NCBI RefSeq assembly: GCF_030209435.1
Contig: NZ_JARVRX010000006.1
Span: 1-64,000 of the forward strand
Direction: 5' to 3'
Length of the DNA: 64,000 nt
From: Mycolicibacterium sp. lyk4-40-TYG-92
GTDB lineage: Bacteria > Actinomycetota > Actinomycetes > Mycobacteriales > Mycobacteriaceae
Shown: piece by piece, positions 55,808 through 64,000 of the stretch
How the letters are laid out: every line of letters starts with the position of its first letter
How positions within the stretch are numbered: position 1 is the first letter of the stretch
Position numbers and translations under genes: made by a program
Notes under the pieces: generated by a model
The model's database searches: none
Told to the model about the DNA's origin: nothing
The model's input: only the letters and a program-made list of their open reading frames with translations

Positions 55808-56419
55808 ATGAGCACCCCGTCCACCATTGATCGCCCGGTACTGCGCTGGCGCGTCGTCGACATCGTCGTTGCGAGTGTGCTTGCGACGGCGGCCGGACTG
55901 ATCTTCGTGCTGTGGAACATCGCATCAAATCCGGTCAGCGCACCTCTCGGCGCCGTGCTCCCCGGACTGCAGGCGCTGCTCGGTGGCGGGTGGCTGTTCG
56001 CCGGTGTGCTCAGTGCTCTGGTCATCCGCAAGCCCGGTGCGGCCATCTACGGCGAGCTCGTCGCGGCATCCATCTCGGCGTTGGTGGGCAATCAGTGGGG
56101 TGTGCTCACCCTCGAATCCGGCCTGGTCCAGGGCCTTGGTGCCGAACTGGTCTTCGCGGTGTTCCTGTACCGGCGATGGGGGCTGCCCACCGCGGTGCTC
56201 TCCGGAGCGGTCGCCGGGATTGCCCTGGCCATCAATGACCTGATTCTCTGGTACCCGGGTTCAGCCGCCGGCTTCGCCGCGGTCTACGTGATCTCGGCGA
56301 TTCTCTCCGGCGCCGCCTTCGCCGGACTCCTGTCGTGGGTGGTGGTGAGAAACCTCGCCAAGACAGGAGTTCTCAGCCGCTTCGCGTCGGGACGTCTGGA
56401 ACCGAGTCCCGCGTCGTGA
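55808..56419 (+). CDS. ykoE: ECF transporter substrate-binding membrane subunit YkoE
   Basis: 203 residues, six hydrophobic helices. Matches YkoE (WRVVDIVVASVLATAAGLIFVLWN, GVLTLESGLVQGLGAELVFAVFLYRRW). In other bacteria YkoE-YkoD-YkoC imports thiamine or its hydroxymethylpyrimidine precursor. AAGGAG lies five bases before ATG 55808. Overlaps the next gene by four bases. Substrate by homology only. Confidence 0.87.
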   Translation: MSTPSTIDRPVLRWRVVDIVVASVLATAAGLIFVLWNIASNPVSAPLGAVLPGLQALLGGGWLFAGVLSALVIRKPGAAIYGELVAASISALVGNQWGVLTLESGLVQGLGAELVFAVFLYRRWGLPTAVLSGAVAGIALAINDLILWYPGSAAGFAAVYVISAILSGAAFAGLLSWVVVRNLAKTGVLSRFASGRLEPSPAS

Positions 56420-57933
56420 ACGTCCTGCGCGCAGATGCGCATGGATCGGCGGATGCGGTGCGCTCCGGCGGCGCTGCCGTCACCGCGCGCGGCTGGGGCT
56501 GGCAGCACGCAACACGAGCGAATTGGTCGGTGCGCGACCTCGATGTGTCCATAGCGCCCGGAGAGCGGGTGCTGCTCCTCGGTCCGTCGGGGGCCGGGAA
56601 ATCCACACTGCTGCACGGCATCGCCGGACTGCTCGGCGGCGCAGACGAAGGCCGTCAGGCTGGACAACTGCATGTCGACGATGCGCCGCCGACCGAACGC
56701 CGGTCGCGGATCGGCATGGTGCTGCAGGACCCCGATTCGCAGGTGATCCTGTCCCGGGTCGGAGACGACGTGGCCTTCGGGATGGAGAACCTCGGCGTTC
56801 CGCGCGATCAGATTTGGCCCCGGGTTCGCCAGGCGCTGGACGCGGTCGGGCTGAATGTGCCACTGGCCCAGCCCACTTCGAAGCTGTCCGGCGGGCAGAA
56901 GCAGCGCCTTGCGCTGGCCGGTGTGGTCGCCATGCACCCGGGGCTGATCCTCCTCGATGAACCGACGGCCAATCTCGACCCCGCCGGCGTCATCGAGGTC
57001 CGCGACGCGATCGTCGAGTCGACACGCCAGACGGGCGCGACGCTCATCGTCATCGAGCACCGCACCGACGTCTGGCTGCCGGTCATCGATCGCGTCATCA
57101 TCCTGGGTGCCGACGGCACGGTGATCGCCGACGGCACACCTGATGACATGATCCGACGCGAACAGGACTACCTGGTCCGGGCCGGCGTCTGGGTGCCGGA
57201 CACCCCGCTTCCCGAAATCCCCAGGCGCCGTTTCGAAGACGACGGTGTCCTGCTTCACGCCGCCAACCTGGCGCTGGGCCATCGGGGGAATGACCCGCTG
57301 CACACCGGACTGGATTTGGCGATCCGGCGCGGTCGGATCACCGTCGTCACCGGCCCCAACGGAGCGGGCAAGTCGACGCTGGCGCTGACGCTCGGCGGGC
57401 TGCTGCCGCCACCGGCCGGGCAGCTCACGGCCGGTGCCGCGCTTGCTCCCCCGCGATCGCGGCTCGAACCCATCAGGTGGCGCTCGAAGGAATTGCTCAC
57501 CCGGATCGGCAGCGTCTTTCAGGATCCGGAGCATCAGTTCCTCACCGGTACCGTCCGCGACGAGCTGTCGTTGGGACCACGGGCACTGAAACGAAATGTC
57601 ACCGAAATCGAGAACCGCACAGACGAATTACTTCAGCGGCTGCGCTTGCAGCACGTCGCCGACGCGAATCCGTATACCCTCTCCGGTGGCGAGAAACGTC
57701 GGCTGTCGGTCGCGACCGTGCTGGCCACGGGGCCGGCGGTGATCGTCCTGGACGAGCCGACATTCGGGCAGGACCGCCGCACGTGGGAGGAACTGATCCG
57801 GCTGCTGGCCGATGTCGCCGATGCGGGGACCGCCATTGTCGCCGTCACGCACGACCTCGATTTCACCGCCCTGCTCGCCGACACCCGCATCGAGCTGCCT
57901 GCGTGGCAAAACGCCACGGAGACAACATCATGA
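56416..57933 (+). CDS. ykoD: ECF transporter ATPase YkoD (two fused ATP-binding domains)
   Basis: 505 residues from GTG 56416 inside the ykoE stop. Two ABC domains: first GPSGAGKST / LSGGQKQRLALAG / LILLDEPTANLD, second GPNGAGKST / LSGGEKRRLSVAT / VIVLDEPTFGQD. Powers the transporter. The next start overlaps its stop (ATGA). Confidence 0.92.
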   Translation: MNVLRADAHGSADAVRSGGAAVTARGWGWQHATRANWSVRDLDVSIAPGERVLLLGPSGAGKSTLLHGIAGLLGGADEGRQAGQLHVDDAPPTERRSRIGMVLQDPDSQVILSRVGDDVAFGMENLGVPRDQIWPRVRQALDAVGLNVPLAQPTSKLSGGQKQRLALAGVVAMHPGLILLDEPTANLDPAGVIEVRDAIVESTRQTGATLIVIEHRTDVWLPVIDRVIILGADGTVIADGTPDDMIRREQDYLVRAGVWVPDTPLPEIPRRRFEDDGVLLHAANLALGHRGNDPLHTGLDLAIRRGRITVVTGPNGAGKSTLALTLGGLLPPPAGQLTAGAALAPPRSRLEPIRWRSKELLTRIGSVFQDPEHQFLTGTVRDELSLGPRALKRNVTEIENRTDELLQRLRLQHVADANPYTLSGGEKRRLSVATVLATGPAVIVLDEPTFGQDRRTWEELIRLLADVADAGTAIVAVTHDLDFTALLADTRIELPAWQNATETTS

Positions 57934-58703
57934 CCACCGCGGAGGCCCTCGGCACGCGCCCGGTCAATCCCGTCGCCCGGCTGCTCACCGCCCTCCTCAT
58001 CGCGGGTGGACTCGTGCTGTCCGTCGACTGGGTGTCGGCACTGACGGCGCTGGCGCTCGAGCTCGTCCTGTTCTTTGCGGTCGGCGCCCGGTTGCGGCCC
58101 GTCCTCACGCGAGGCGCGGTGATCGCCGTCGCAGCGGCACTGACGGCCGTCACCATCCTGCTCTACGGCCAGCCCAGCGGCGCCGTGCACTGGCACTTCC
58201 TGCTCATCACCATCAGCGACGGGTCGATCGCGCTGGCGCTGGCCACTTTTCTTCGCGTCCTAGCGATCGCGCTGCCGTCGGTGATCCTGTTCGCCGACGT
58301 CGATCCGACCGAGCTTGCCGACGGGCTGGGACAGGTGCTGAAACTTCCGGCCCGGTTCGTCCTCGGCGCGCTGGCCGGATTACGTCTGGTCGGATTGCTG
58401 GGCCAGGACTGGCAGTACCTCGGATATGCCCGCCGCGCGCGGGGCGTCGCCGACCACGCACGGCTGCGCCGCGTCGCCGGACAGTCGTTCGCGCTGTTGG
58501 TCTTTGCCGTACGACGCGGGTCGAAACTCGCCACGGCGATGGAGGCGCGCGGGTTCGGCGCACACCGCAGCCGGACCTGGGCCCGCCCTTCCCAATTCGC
58601 GGTGCGTGAGTTCGCGCTTGTCACAGCGGGATTCGTGATCACCGCCGTAGCGATCGCCACCTCGGTCACCGCCGGATCGTGGAACTTCATTGGTACTCAC
58701 TGA
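57930..58703 (+). CDS. ykoC: ECF transporter transmembrane subunit YkoC (EcfT)
   Basis: 257 residues. About five helices and the EcfT coupling motifs ARG (YARRARGVADHARLRR) and EARGFGAHRSR that dock on the ATPase. Third part of the ykoEDC transporter. Confidence 0.9.
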   Translation: MTTAEALGTRPVNPVARLLTALLIAGGLVLSVDWVSALTALALELVLFFAVGARLRPVLTRGAVIAVAAALTAVTILLYGQPSGAVHWHFLLITISDGSIALALATFLRVLAIALPSVILFADVDPTELADGLGQVLKLPARFVLGALAGLRLVGLLGQDWQYLGYARRARGVADHARLRRVAGQSFALLVFAVRRGSKLATAMEARGFGAHRSRTWARPSQFAVREFALVTAGFVITAVAIATSVTAGSWNFIGTH

Positions 58704-59256
58704 CATTGTGCGTCGACTCGACGCAGCGACCACAGTGTTGATCGACGGCCGGTCAGGGTCGGGAAAGTCGACGCTTGCGACACACCTGCGCGACGCCTGG
58801 GCCGGCAGCGTGGTGGTCCGTCTCGACGGCATCTACCCGGGGTGGGACGGATTGCGCTGGGCCACCGATCATGTGCAGCGATCACTGTTGGCGCCCCGCG
58901 CCGCCGGAGAGGCCGGGCTCTGGCGGAGTTGGGACTGGGCCGGTGAATGTCCCGGAGATTGGCACCGTGTCGAGTGCGGACAGCGCCTGATCGTCGAAGG
59001 CACCGGGGCCCTCACGCCTGCTGGGCGCGAGCTCGCCGATTTGGCCATCTGGGTCGACGCCGACCACGCGGTTCGCAAGTACCGGGCACTGCGCCGCGAC
59101 GGCGATCTGTACCGACCGCACTGGGACCGCTGGGCGGCCCAGGAAGAGGAATTCGTCGCCCGCTACCGGCCGAAGGAGTCCGCCGACCTGATCGCTGTGG
59201 CGACCCCGACCGGATTCGAATTCACCGCTTCACCCGCTTCACGAAGGACCTCATGA
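58690..59256 (+). CDS. P-loop kinase-like ATP-binding protein
   Basis: About 188 residues from TTG 58690 (14-base overlap with ykoC), or 182 from GTG 58708. Walker A DGRSGSGKST, Lid/acceptor segment RLDGIYPGWDGLRW, and EGTGALTPAGRELADLAIWVDAD. Looks like the uridine kinase/shikimate kinase-type AAA_33 group; no sequence-specific substrate is clear. In this operon it might phosphorylate the imported pyrimidine or thiamine precursor, which is inference. Confidence 0.75.
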   Translation: MVLTDIVRRLDAATTVLIDGRSGSGKSTLATHLRDAWAGSVVVRLDGIYPGWDGLRWATDHVQRSLLAPRAAGEAGLWRSWDWAGECPGDWHRVECGQRLIVEGTGALTPAGRELADLAIWVDADHAVRKYRALRRDGDLYRPHWDRWAAQEEEFVARYRPKESADLIAVATPTGFEFTASPASRRTS

Positions 59257-60179
59257 CCATTTCGATCTCGTTGGCCCTGGAGTACTTTCATCCGTGGCCG
59301 AACTCGGCCGGGTTTTATCTGGCCAGGCACCGTGGTTGGTACGCCGATGCGGGAATTGACCTGCAGATCCGGACGGTGGACCCCGGCATCGGGGACAGCC
59401 TCGAACACCTCGGCCGGCGCTTGGTGGATGTCGCGGTGTTCCCGACCAACCGGCTGATGGTGCGTACCGAGCGCGGCGAGCCGTTGAAGGCGGTCGCCGC
59501 GGTCAACCAGCGCGGCTTGGAGACCATTCGCACTCTCACCAGCAGTGGGATCAACAATTTGTCCCAACTGGCCGGTAAGCGGGTGGCGCTCAATCCGACA
59601 CCCCGCGGCGTGGCCGTCGTGCGCGATCTGGTCGCGCGAGCGGGCGGTGACCCCGATGCCGTCACCCTGGTCGACGTCGGTGCACGCGAGCTGACCAGTG
59701 CCGAGTTGGCTGCCGGCGTCGCCGACGCCACCTTCGGTTCCTACTGGGCGTGGGACATCCTGCTCAGCGAGCATCCGGACCGCCCGGAACGCATCTGGCG
59801 CGTCGACGAGGAACTCCCGTTCGGTTACCACAGCTACCTACTCGGGGCGCACGATGCACTCATCAACCGAAACCCATTGCTGCTGGATGACTTCCAGTCG
59901 ATCAGTGAACGCGGTTTCCGCTACGCCGCCGGGCACCCCGACGAGACGGTCAAGGTGCTGAGCGACGTCATGCCGTACTTCCCCGCAGACGTCATCGCCC
60001 GCTCACTCGACGCCATATCCAGCACCTGGTTCTATGAGAATGACTGGGGCACAGTCCGTCCCGAGCTTGTCGAGCCGTACGCACACTGGCTCGCCGGACA
60101 TGGAATCCTCACCGCGCCTGAGCGGTGGCGTTCGGCGTTCGCGAATATCCCTGCTGTCGCCGCGGACCCGGCACGGTGA
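59253..60179 (+). CDS. NMT1/THI5-like substrate-binding protein without signal peptide
   Basis: 308 residues, ATG overlapping the P-loop gene stop. NMT1-family fold (LEYFHPWPNSAGFYLARHRGWYADAGIDLQIR, as in ThiY-type pyrimidine-precursor binding proteins). The start MTISISLALEYFHPWP is directly the mature fold: no signal peptide, lipobox or Tat motif. Either the protein is cytoplasmic and acts on the substrate inside (THI5-like or regulatory), or export uses an unseen route. ECF systems do not need a soluble binding protein, which makes its presence here unusual. Confidence 0.8.
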   Translation: MTISISLALEYFHPWPNSAGFYLARHRGWYADAGIDLQIRTVDPGIGDSLEHLGRRLVDVAVFPTNRLMVRTERGEPLKAVAAVNQRGLETIRTLTSSGINNLSQLAGKRVALNPTPRGVAVVRDLVARAGGDPDAVTLVDVGARELTSAELAAGVADATFGSYWAWDILLSEHPDRPERIWRVDEELPFGYHSYLLGAHDALINRNPLLLDDFQSISERGFRYAAGHPDETVKVLSDVMPYFPADVIARSLDAISSTWFYENDWGTVRPELVEPYAHWLAGHGILTAPERWRSAFANIPAVAADPAR

Positions 60180-61045
60180 GCCCCGGGCCCTTCATCAGCG
60201 CGCACGAGCTTTTCGCCGCACCGGCAAGCGACGCCGCGCCGGTGATTTTGGATGCCAGCCTGGTGCTGCACCGTCCACAGGTCGACGGCGACTTCCGCAC
60301 GGAGAGCGGCCGCAGTGCCTGGGAAGCCGCGCACCTGCCCGGCGCTCTCCACGTGCAGGTCGACACCGATCTCTCGATCCCCGCCGCGACCCACAATCAC
60401 CATCCACCGCCGCAAGACCTCGCCGACCGCCTCGCCCGGTTCGGCATCGGCGCCGATACCCCGACCGTCGTCTACGACAGCACGGGTGGCTTCTGGGCGG
60501 CGAGAACCTGGTACCTGCTGCGCTGGATCGGGATTCCGGTGCGGGTGCTCGACGGCGGACTCGACGCGTGGCGGGCCGCCGGACTCCCCGTGGAATCCGG
60601 GCCGGCGCACGCCCGGCCGGTCGCATCGTGGTCCGCGCGCCCGGTACGCGAGGCATGGATCGACCTCGACGACTTGCATGAAATCGACTGCCATGCAGGC
60701 AATCTGGTGTGCGCGTTGTCGCCGGCGGCATTCTCGGGCGCCGAACCGACGCGGTACACCCGCCGCGGACACATCCCCGGCAGCGTCAACGTGCCGGCCC
60801 GCGAGCTCTTCGATGGCCGGGGCCTGGTGCGTCCGCCCGCCGAAATCAGGGAGCGCTACCGGGACGCGGGAACGGATCTCGACCGCGAGGTGCTGCTGTA
60901 CTGCGGCGGCGGTATCTCGGCCACGGTCAATGCGCTCGCACTCGTCTCCGCAGGCATCGAATCGGTGCGTGTCTACGACGGCTCCCTCGAGGAATGGAGC
61001 GCCGATCCGGCGTTGCCCCTGCAGGTCGCCGAACCCTCCGACTGA
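60176..61045 (+). CDS. Tandem rhodanese sulfurtransferase
   Basis: 289 residues from GTG 60176 overlapping the previous stop. Two rhodanese domains; the N-terminal one lacks the catalytic Cys (VVYDSTGGFWAAR) and the C-terminal one has CGGGISAT (LLYCGGGISAT), so it is probably active in persulfide transfer. Linkage to a thiamine-precursor operon suggests sulfur supply for the thiazole, but this is inferred. Last gene of the overlapping operon, followed by a 34-base palindrome. Confidence 0.88.
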   Translation: MSPGPFISAHELFAAPASDAAPVILDASLVLHRPQVDGDFRTESGRSAWEAAHLPGALHVQVDTDLSIPAATHNHHPPPQDLADRLARFGIGADTPTVVYDSTGGFWAARTWYLLRWIGIPVRVLDGGLDAWRAAGLPVESGPAHARPVASWSARPVREAWIDLDDLHEIDCHAGNLVCALSPAAFSGAEPTRYTRRGHIPGSVNVPARELFDGRGLVRPPAEIRERYRDAGTDLDREVLLYCGGGISATVNALALVSAGIESVRVYDGSLEEWSADPALPLQVAEPSD

Positions 61046-61082
61046 CACCGCCGCACGTACCCGCAACACCAACCGCCAACGT

Positions 61083-61116
61083 GGTCGCTACCTACCCGAT
61101 CGGGTAGGTAGCGACC
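61083..61116. terminator. Perfect 34-base palindrome after the rhodanese gene
   Basis: GGTCGCTACCTACCCGA (61083-61099) is followed directly by its exact reverse complement. As RNA it gives a hairpin with a tiny GATC-centred loop, in either direction. No T-run. It separates the ykoEDC operon from the ErcA-like gene and may be a bidirectional terminator or a strong operator. Confidence 0.6.
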
Positions 61117-61198
61117 TGTCCACGTGCACATTGGTCGCGGCGGCGGCAGGCCGTAGGCTGGGCGTGTTACCTGGACCACAAGATGAGGAATTGGTCTG

Positions 61199-62410
61199 GT
61201 GAGACTCGATGTGGTGGCGCCCGCTCAGATCGCGGCGACGACGGCGACGACGGCGATGCCGACGCGGCTGTTGAAGTTCCATGCGCCTGAGATCGTGTTC
61301 GGCATCGACTCGATGGCGGAGGCCGCGCACGCCGCCGTCCGCCTGGGCGGGCTGCGGCCCATGCTCGTCACCGACCCCGGCCTGATCGAGGCGGGCTGGG
61401 TGGCCGAGCTGGTCGGGCACCTCCGCGCCCAGTGCGTCGAGGCGCACGTGTGGAGCGCCCTGACCCCGAACCCCAAAGACCACGAAGTAACTGCCGGCCA
61501 CGAGTTCTACCGGTCGCACGGCTGCGATGTCCTGATTGCGTTGGGCGGCGGCTCGGTGATCGACGCAGCCAAAGGCATAGCGATCCTGGCGGCCAACGGC
61601 GGTCACATCCTCGACTACGCCGGAGTCGACAAGGCGACCGCGCCGATTCCGCCGCTGGTGGTCCTGCCTTCCACGTCGGGCACCGGCGCCGACGTCTCCC
61701 AGTTCTGCATCGTCACCGACACCACCAACAACACCAAGATCACCATATTGGGCCGTGCCCTGGTCCCCGACATCACCGTCATCGACCCCCGGCTGCTCAC
61801 CACCATGCCCGAATGGCTCAATGCGGCAACGGGTCTCGATGCCCTGACGCACGGCATCGAGGCGTTCGTGTCGCTCGGGCACAACCAACTGACCGACCAC
61901 CACGCGCTGCGATCGGTCGTGATGGTCACCGAAAACTTGGTCACCACCATCGAGCGGCCGCAGGACATGCCGGCGCGTGTACTGATGGCCCAGGCCGCAC
62001 TGGAAGCCGGTCTCGCATTCACCAATGCCATCCTGGGCGCGGCGCACGCCATGAGCCATCAGGTCGGCGGGCTCCTCGACCTGCCGCACGGTGTCATCAA
62101 CGGCGTATTACTCCCCCACGTGGTGCGGTTCAACGCCGAGGCCGACCCCGCGCCGTTCGCCACCATCGCCGCCTGCCTCGGCATCGCCGACCAGCGGGCT
62201 CCGGAACTGGAATCCGCACTGGCACTTGCTGATCGACTCCAGGAGCTGGCCCGGCAGGTCGGCGTGCCGCGCGGGTTGGCCGAGCTGGGGGTGCGCGACA
62301 CCGACGTTCCCGTGCTGGCCCACAACGCCCTTCAGGATGCGTGCCTGACCACCAACCCACGCCCCATCGACGATGCGCAGCTGCGCGCGCTGTTCCGGGC
62401 CGCGTTATGA
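61199..62410 (+). CDS. ercA: Iron-containing alcohol dehydrogenase, ErcA-like
   Basis: 403 residues from GTG 61199 (GAGGAA ~11 bases upstream); ATG 61256 would give a shorter start. Group III iron alcohol dehydrogenase: GGGSVIDAAKG, D and H ligands in GLDALTHGIEAF, and AHAMSHQVGGLLDLPHG. The SALTPNPKDHEVTAGHEFYRSHGCDVLIALGG stretch is close to ErcA of Pseudomonas, a dehydrogenase-like protein tied to a two-component system for alcohol oxidation. The stop overlaps the histidine kinase start (ATGA), supporting that pairing. Could also work as a real dehydrogenase. Confidence 0.85.
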   Translation: MRLDVVAPAQIAATTATTAMPTRLLKFHAPEIVFGIDSMAEAAHAAVRLGGLRPMLVTDPGLIEAGWVAELVGHLRAQCVEAHVWSALTPNPKDHEVTAGHEFYRSHGCDVLIALGGGSVIDAAKGIAILAANGGHILDYAGVDKATAPIPPLVVLPSTSGTGADVSQFCIVTDTTNNTKITILGRALVPDITVIDPRLLTTMPEWLNAATGLDALTHGIEAFVSLGHNQLTDHHALRSVVMVTENLVTTIERPQDMPARVLMAQAALEAGLAFTNAILGAAHAMSHQVGGLLDLPHGVINGVLLPHVVRFNAEADPAPFATIAACLGIADQRAPELESALALADRLQELARQVGVPRGLAELGVRDTDVPVLAHNALQDACLTTNPRPIDDAQLRALFRAAL

Positions 62411-63789
62411 CCACCTTGCCCGGCAACCCGGTGGTGCCGCGACGCGCTGCCGTGCCGGACCTGGACCAGCTCACGGGCGTGCGATCCGGCAAAGGCACGT
62501 TCTATCCCGAGTTCCGGGTTGCCGCGCAACGCACCGAACGGGTGGTCGCCGCGCTCGACGCCATCTCGCGTGCCCTGGTGCAGACCGTCAACGGCCCCGA
62601 AAATCTGGTGCGGGCCGTCGCCGAGGCCGCCCGCACCCATCTCGGTGCCGAATGGGTGCTGTTGGCCCTGGCCGACGGGGCCTTGCCCGAGGCCCGACCG
62701 CGTCACCTCATCCTCGACGCCGAGGGGCACGCCTACTCGTTCGAAGGTCTGTCGGGCACCAAACATCCGGTGCCGCACCTCCCGGATGCGGTGTTGAACC
62801 GGCTCAACGACGTCCTGCGCGGTCAGCTTGCCCAGTTCCGGGTACCCGTCATCGAAAGCCACCACTCACACGTCCCGATCGAACTCGACGGCGGCGTCGT
62901 CGGGGCGTTCGCGGCCTGGACTCCACCGCACCGGCTGCTCGACGGTATCGACGAGGCGGTGATGCGCATCCTGGCCAGTCAGACCGCGGTGGCGCTCCAG
63001 AACTGTGAACTGTTCCAGCGCGCGCAAACCCTGCTGGCCCAATCTGAGGCCCGCAATGCGCAGCTGCTGGCGACGCAACGCGAACTCGGTGCGGCACAAC
63101 GCCATCAGGTGCTGGACTCCGAGCGGCACCGCATCGCACGGGAACTGCACGACAGCGTCACGCAGACCGTCCTGTCGGCGGGTATGCAGATCGAGGTGTG
63201 CCGAAGTGAGGTCGAATCAGGTTCGGGTCCAACAGGTCTGGTCGAACGACTGGACATCGCCAAAGCGTTGACCCGATCGGCGATCGACCAGCTGCGGTCG
63301 GCCATCTATGCGCTCCACCATTCCTCCGACGCGGACCGATCCAGCCTCCCCGAACTGCTCGAACAGCTCGCCACGGTGCACATGCCGAAAGACCTGCGGG
63401 TGACGCTGCGGGTCGACGGAGACGTCGCCGAACTGCCCAGCGCGGTCGAGCGGAGCCTGCTCCGGATCGCCGGTGAGGCGCTGTTCAACACTGCGATGCA
63501 CGGCCGCGCCTCACGGGCCATCGTGCGTTTGAGCTACCGCGCCGCCGGCGTCACCCTGTCGGTGTCCGACGACGGCATCGGCGACCCGGACAAACTGCGG
63601 CTCCGGCTCCAGCTGGCCGATGCTGCGGATCTCGACGGGCATCACCGTGGGCTGGCGAACATGCTGGCACGGTGCCGCGAATACGGTGGCACCTTCACCG
63701 TCGGCCGGTCTCGCATCGGGGGTGTGCGGGTGGTTGCCACCATCCCGCGGGACGCGGAAGAAGCTTCACACGAAGGAGTCGTGCCATGA
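62407..63789 (+). CDS. NarL-type sensor histidine kinase with GAF domain
   Basis: 460 residues, apparently cytoplasmic. GAF-like domain (about 45-205), coiled-coil (about 210-235), HisKA_3 dimerisation with the phospho-His in ERHRIARELHDSV, and a HATPase ending in SVSDDGIGDPD. Overlaps the upstream ErcA-like gene and the downstream regulator by four bases each. Confidence 0.9.
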   Translation: MTTLPGNPVVPRRAAVPDLDQLTGVRSGKGTFYPEFRVAAQRTERVVAALDAISRALVQTVNGPENLVRAVAEAARTHLGAEWVLLALADGALPEARPRHLILDAEGHAYSFEGLSGTKHPVPHLPDAVLNRLNDVLRGQLAQFRVPVIESHHSHVPIELDGGVVGAFAAWTPPHRLLDGIDEAVMRILASQTAVALQNCELFQRAQTLLAQSEARNAQLLATQRELGAAQRHQVLDSERHRIARELHDSVTQTVLSAGMQIEVCRSEVESGSGPTGLVERLDIAKALTRSAIDQLRSAIYALHHSSDADRSSLPELLEQLATVHMPKDLRVTLRVDGDVAELPSAVERSLLRIAGEALFNTAMHGRASRAIVRLSYRAAGVTLSVSDDGIGDPDKLRLRLQLADAADLDGHHRGLANMLARCREYGGTFTVGRSRIGGVRVVATIPRDAEEASHEGVVP

Positions 63790-64000
63790 CCGTCGACACC
63801 AGCACCGGGACCATCCGCCTCGCGCTGGTGGACGACCACGCCATCCTCCGCGAGGGGCTGCGGTCACTACTGGAACGCGAGGACGATCTCGTGGTGGTCG
63901 GCGAGGCCTCCAGCGAGCCGGAAGCCGTGGCCATGGTCGCGGTGACGCGACCCGATGTGGTGCTGGTCGACCTCAAGCTCTCGGCGGGATCGGACTTCGA
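63786..64000 (+). CDS. NarL/LuxR-type response regulator (partial, cut by window end)
   Basis: First 71 residues visible: receiver with LALVDDHAILREGLRSLLEREDDL and phospho-acceptor Asp in VVLVDLKLS. A C-terminal LuxR helix-turn-helix is expected beyond the edge. Forms the two-component system with the preceding kinase. Confidence 0.88.
   Translation, partial: MTVDTSTGTIRLALVDDHAILREGLRSLLEREDDLVVVGEASSEPEAVAMVAVTRPDVVLVDLKLSAGSDF

Overview
High-GC DNA that reads as the chromosome of a rapid-growing mycobacterium (Mycolicibacterium-like). The gene order trpS/yhjD, metY-metX-methyltransferase, DUF3017-folD, mfpA-mfpB-DUF742-roadblock-sensor kinase, trmL, nitroreductase and dnaE2 follows, from memory, M. 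tuberculosis Rv3335c to Rv3370c. The isocitrate dehydrogenase is the monomeric Icd2 type. GTG starts, four-base start/stop overlaps and probable leaderless transcripts are common. No rRNA, tRNA, CRISPR array, prophage or insertion sequence was seen.

Layout. (1) 146-6524, minus strand: a Baeyer-Villiger monooxygenase, an alpha/beta hydrolase and an NDMA-type zinc alcohol dehydrogenase, followed by a tightly overlapping trio (Lgt-like membrane protein, Pro/Tyr-rich membrane protein, Tes-like radical SAM enzyme). A PucR/CdaR-type regulator is divergent. (2) 7913-10868: an OmpR-type two-component system next to a DM13 lipoprotein and a DoxX protein. (3) 10875-14666: NmrA-like protein with a MarR regulator that share an operator, then yhjD and trpS. 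(4) 14773-23454: SIS sugar-phosphate protein, MarR with a divergent DinB-like protein, a very large cyclase-ATPase-LuxR regulator, xthA and icd2. (5) 23716-27142: SAM-IV riboswitch, a tiny Cys-containing upstream ORF, metY, metX and a methyltransferase. (6) 27139-35162, accessory island: HxlR/SnoaL pair, a TetR-FAD monooxygenase operon, and a TetR-controlled operon encoding a micropeptide, a NorD-like VWA protein, a NorQ-like AAA+ ATPase, a second micropeptide and two unfamiliar membrane proteins, plus a DoxX gene on the other strand that carries the same operator. (7) 35348-48359: folD, an Rv1747-like FHA-ABC exporter, the mfpA/mfpB conservon interrupted by a Tat-exported DUF1906 gene, trmL, nitroreductase and gabD2. 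(8) 48739-54855: SOS-controlled dnaE2, BlaI-type regulator, deazaflavin-dependent nitroreductase-like protein, an Lsr2 paralogue and an Eis-type acetyltransferase. (9) 55011-61045: GntR regulator and a six-gene overlapping operon (YkoE-YkoD-YkoC ECF transporter, P-loop protein, NMT1-like protein without a signal peptide, rhodanese). (10) 61199-64000: ErcA-like iron alcohol dehydrogenase with a NarL-type two-component system, cut by the window end.

The best candidate for an undescribed system is the NorQ/NorD-membrane protein operon at 30422-34759. Its predicted operator core GACTAAAGTC occurs twice: at the promoter of its own TetR gene, and in the promoter spacer of the DoxX gene 5 kb away. 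NorQ/NorD pairs activate or load metal into a client enzyme; here no known client (NO reductase, Rubisco) is present, so the two membrane proteins and two micropeptides are the natural client candidates. Second candidates are the Lgt-like/radical SAM operon (possible lipid or lipoprotein modification) and the SAM-IV riboswitch followed by a Met-Cys-Arg-Cys-Pro upstream ORF.
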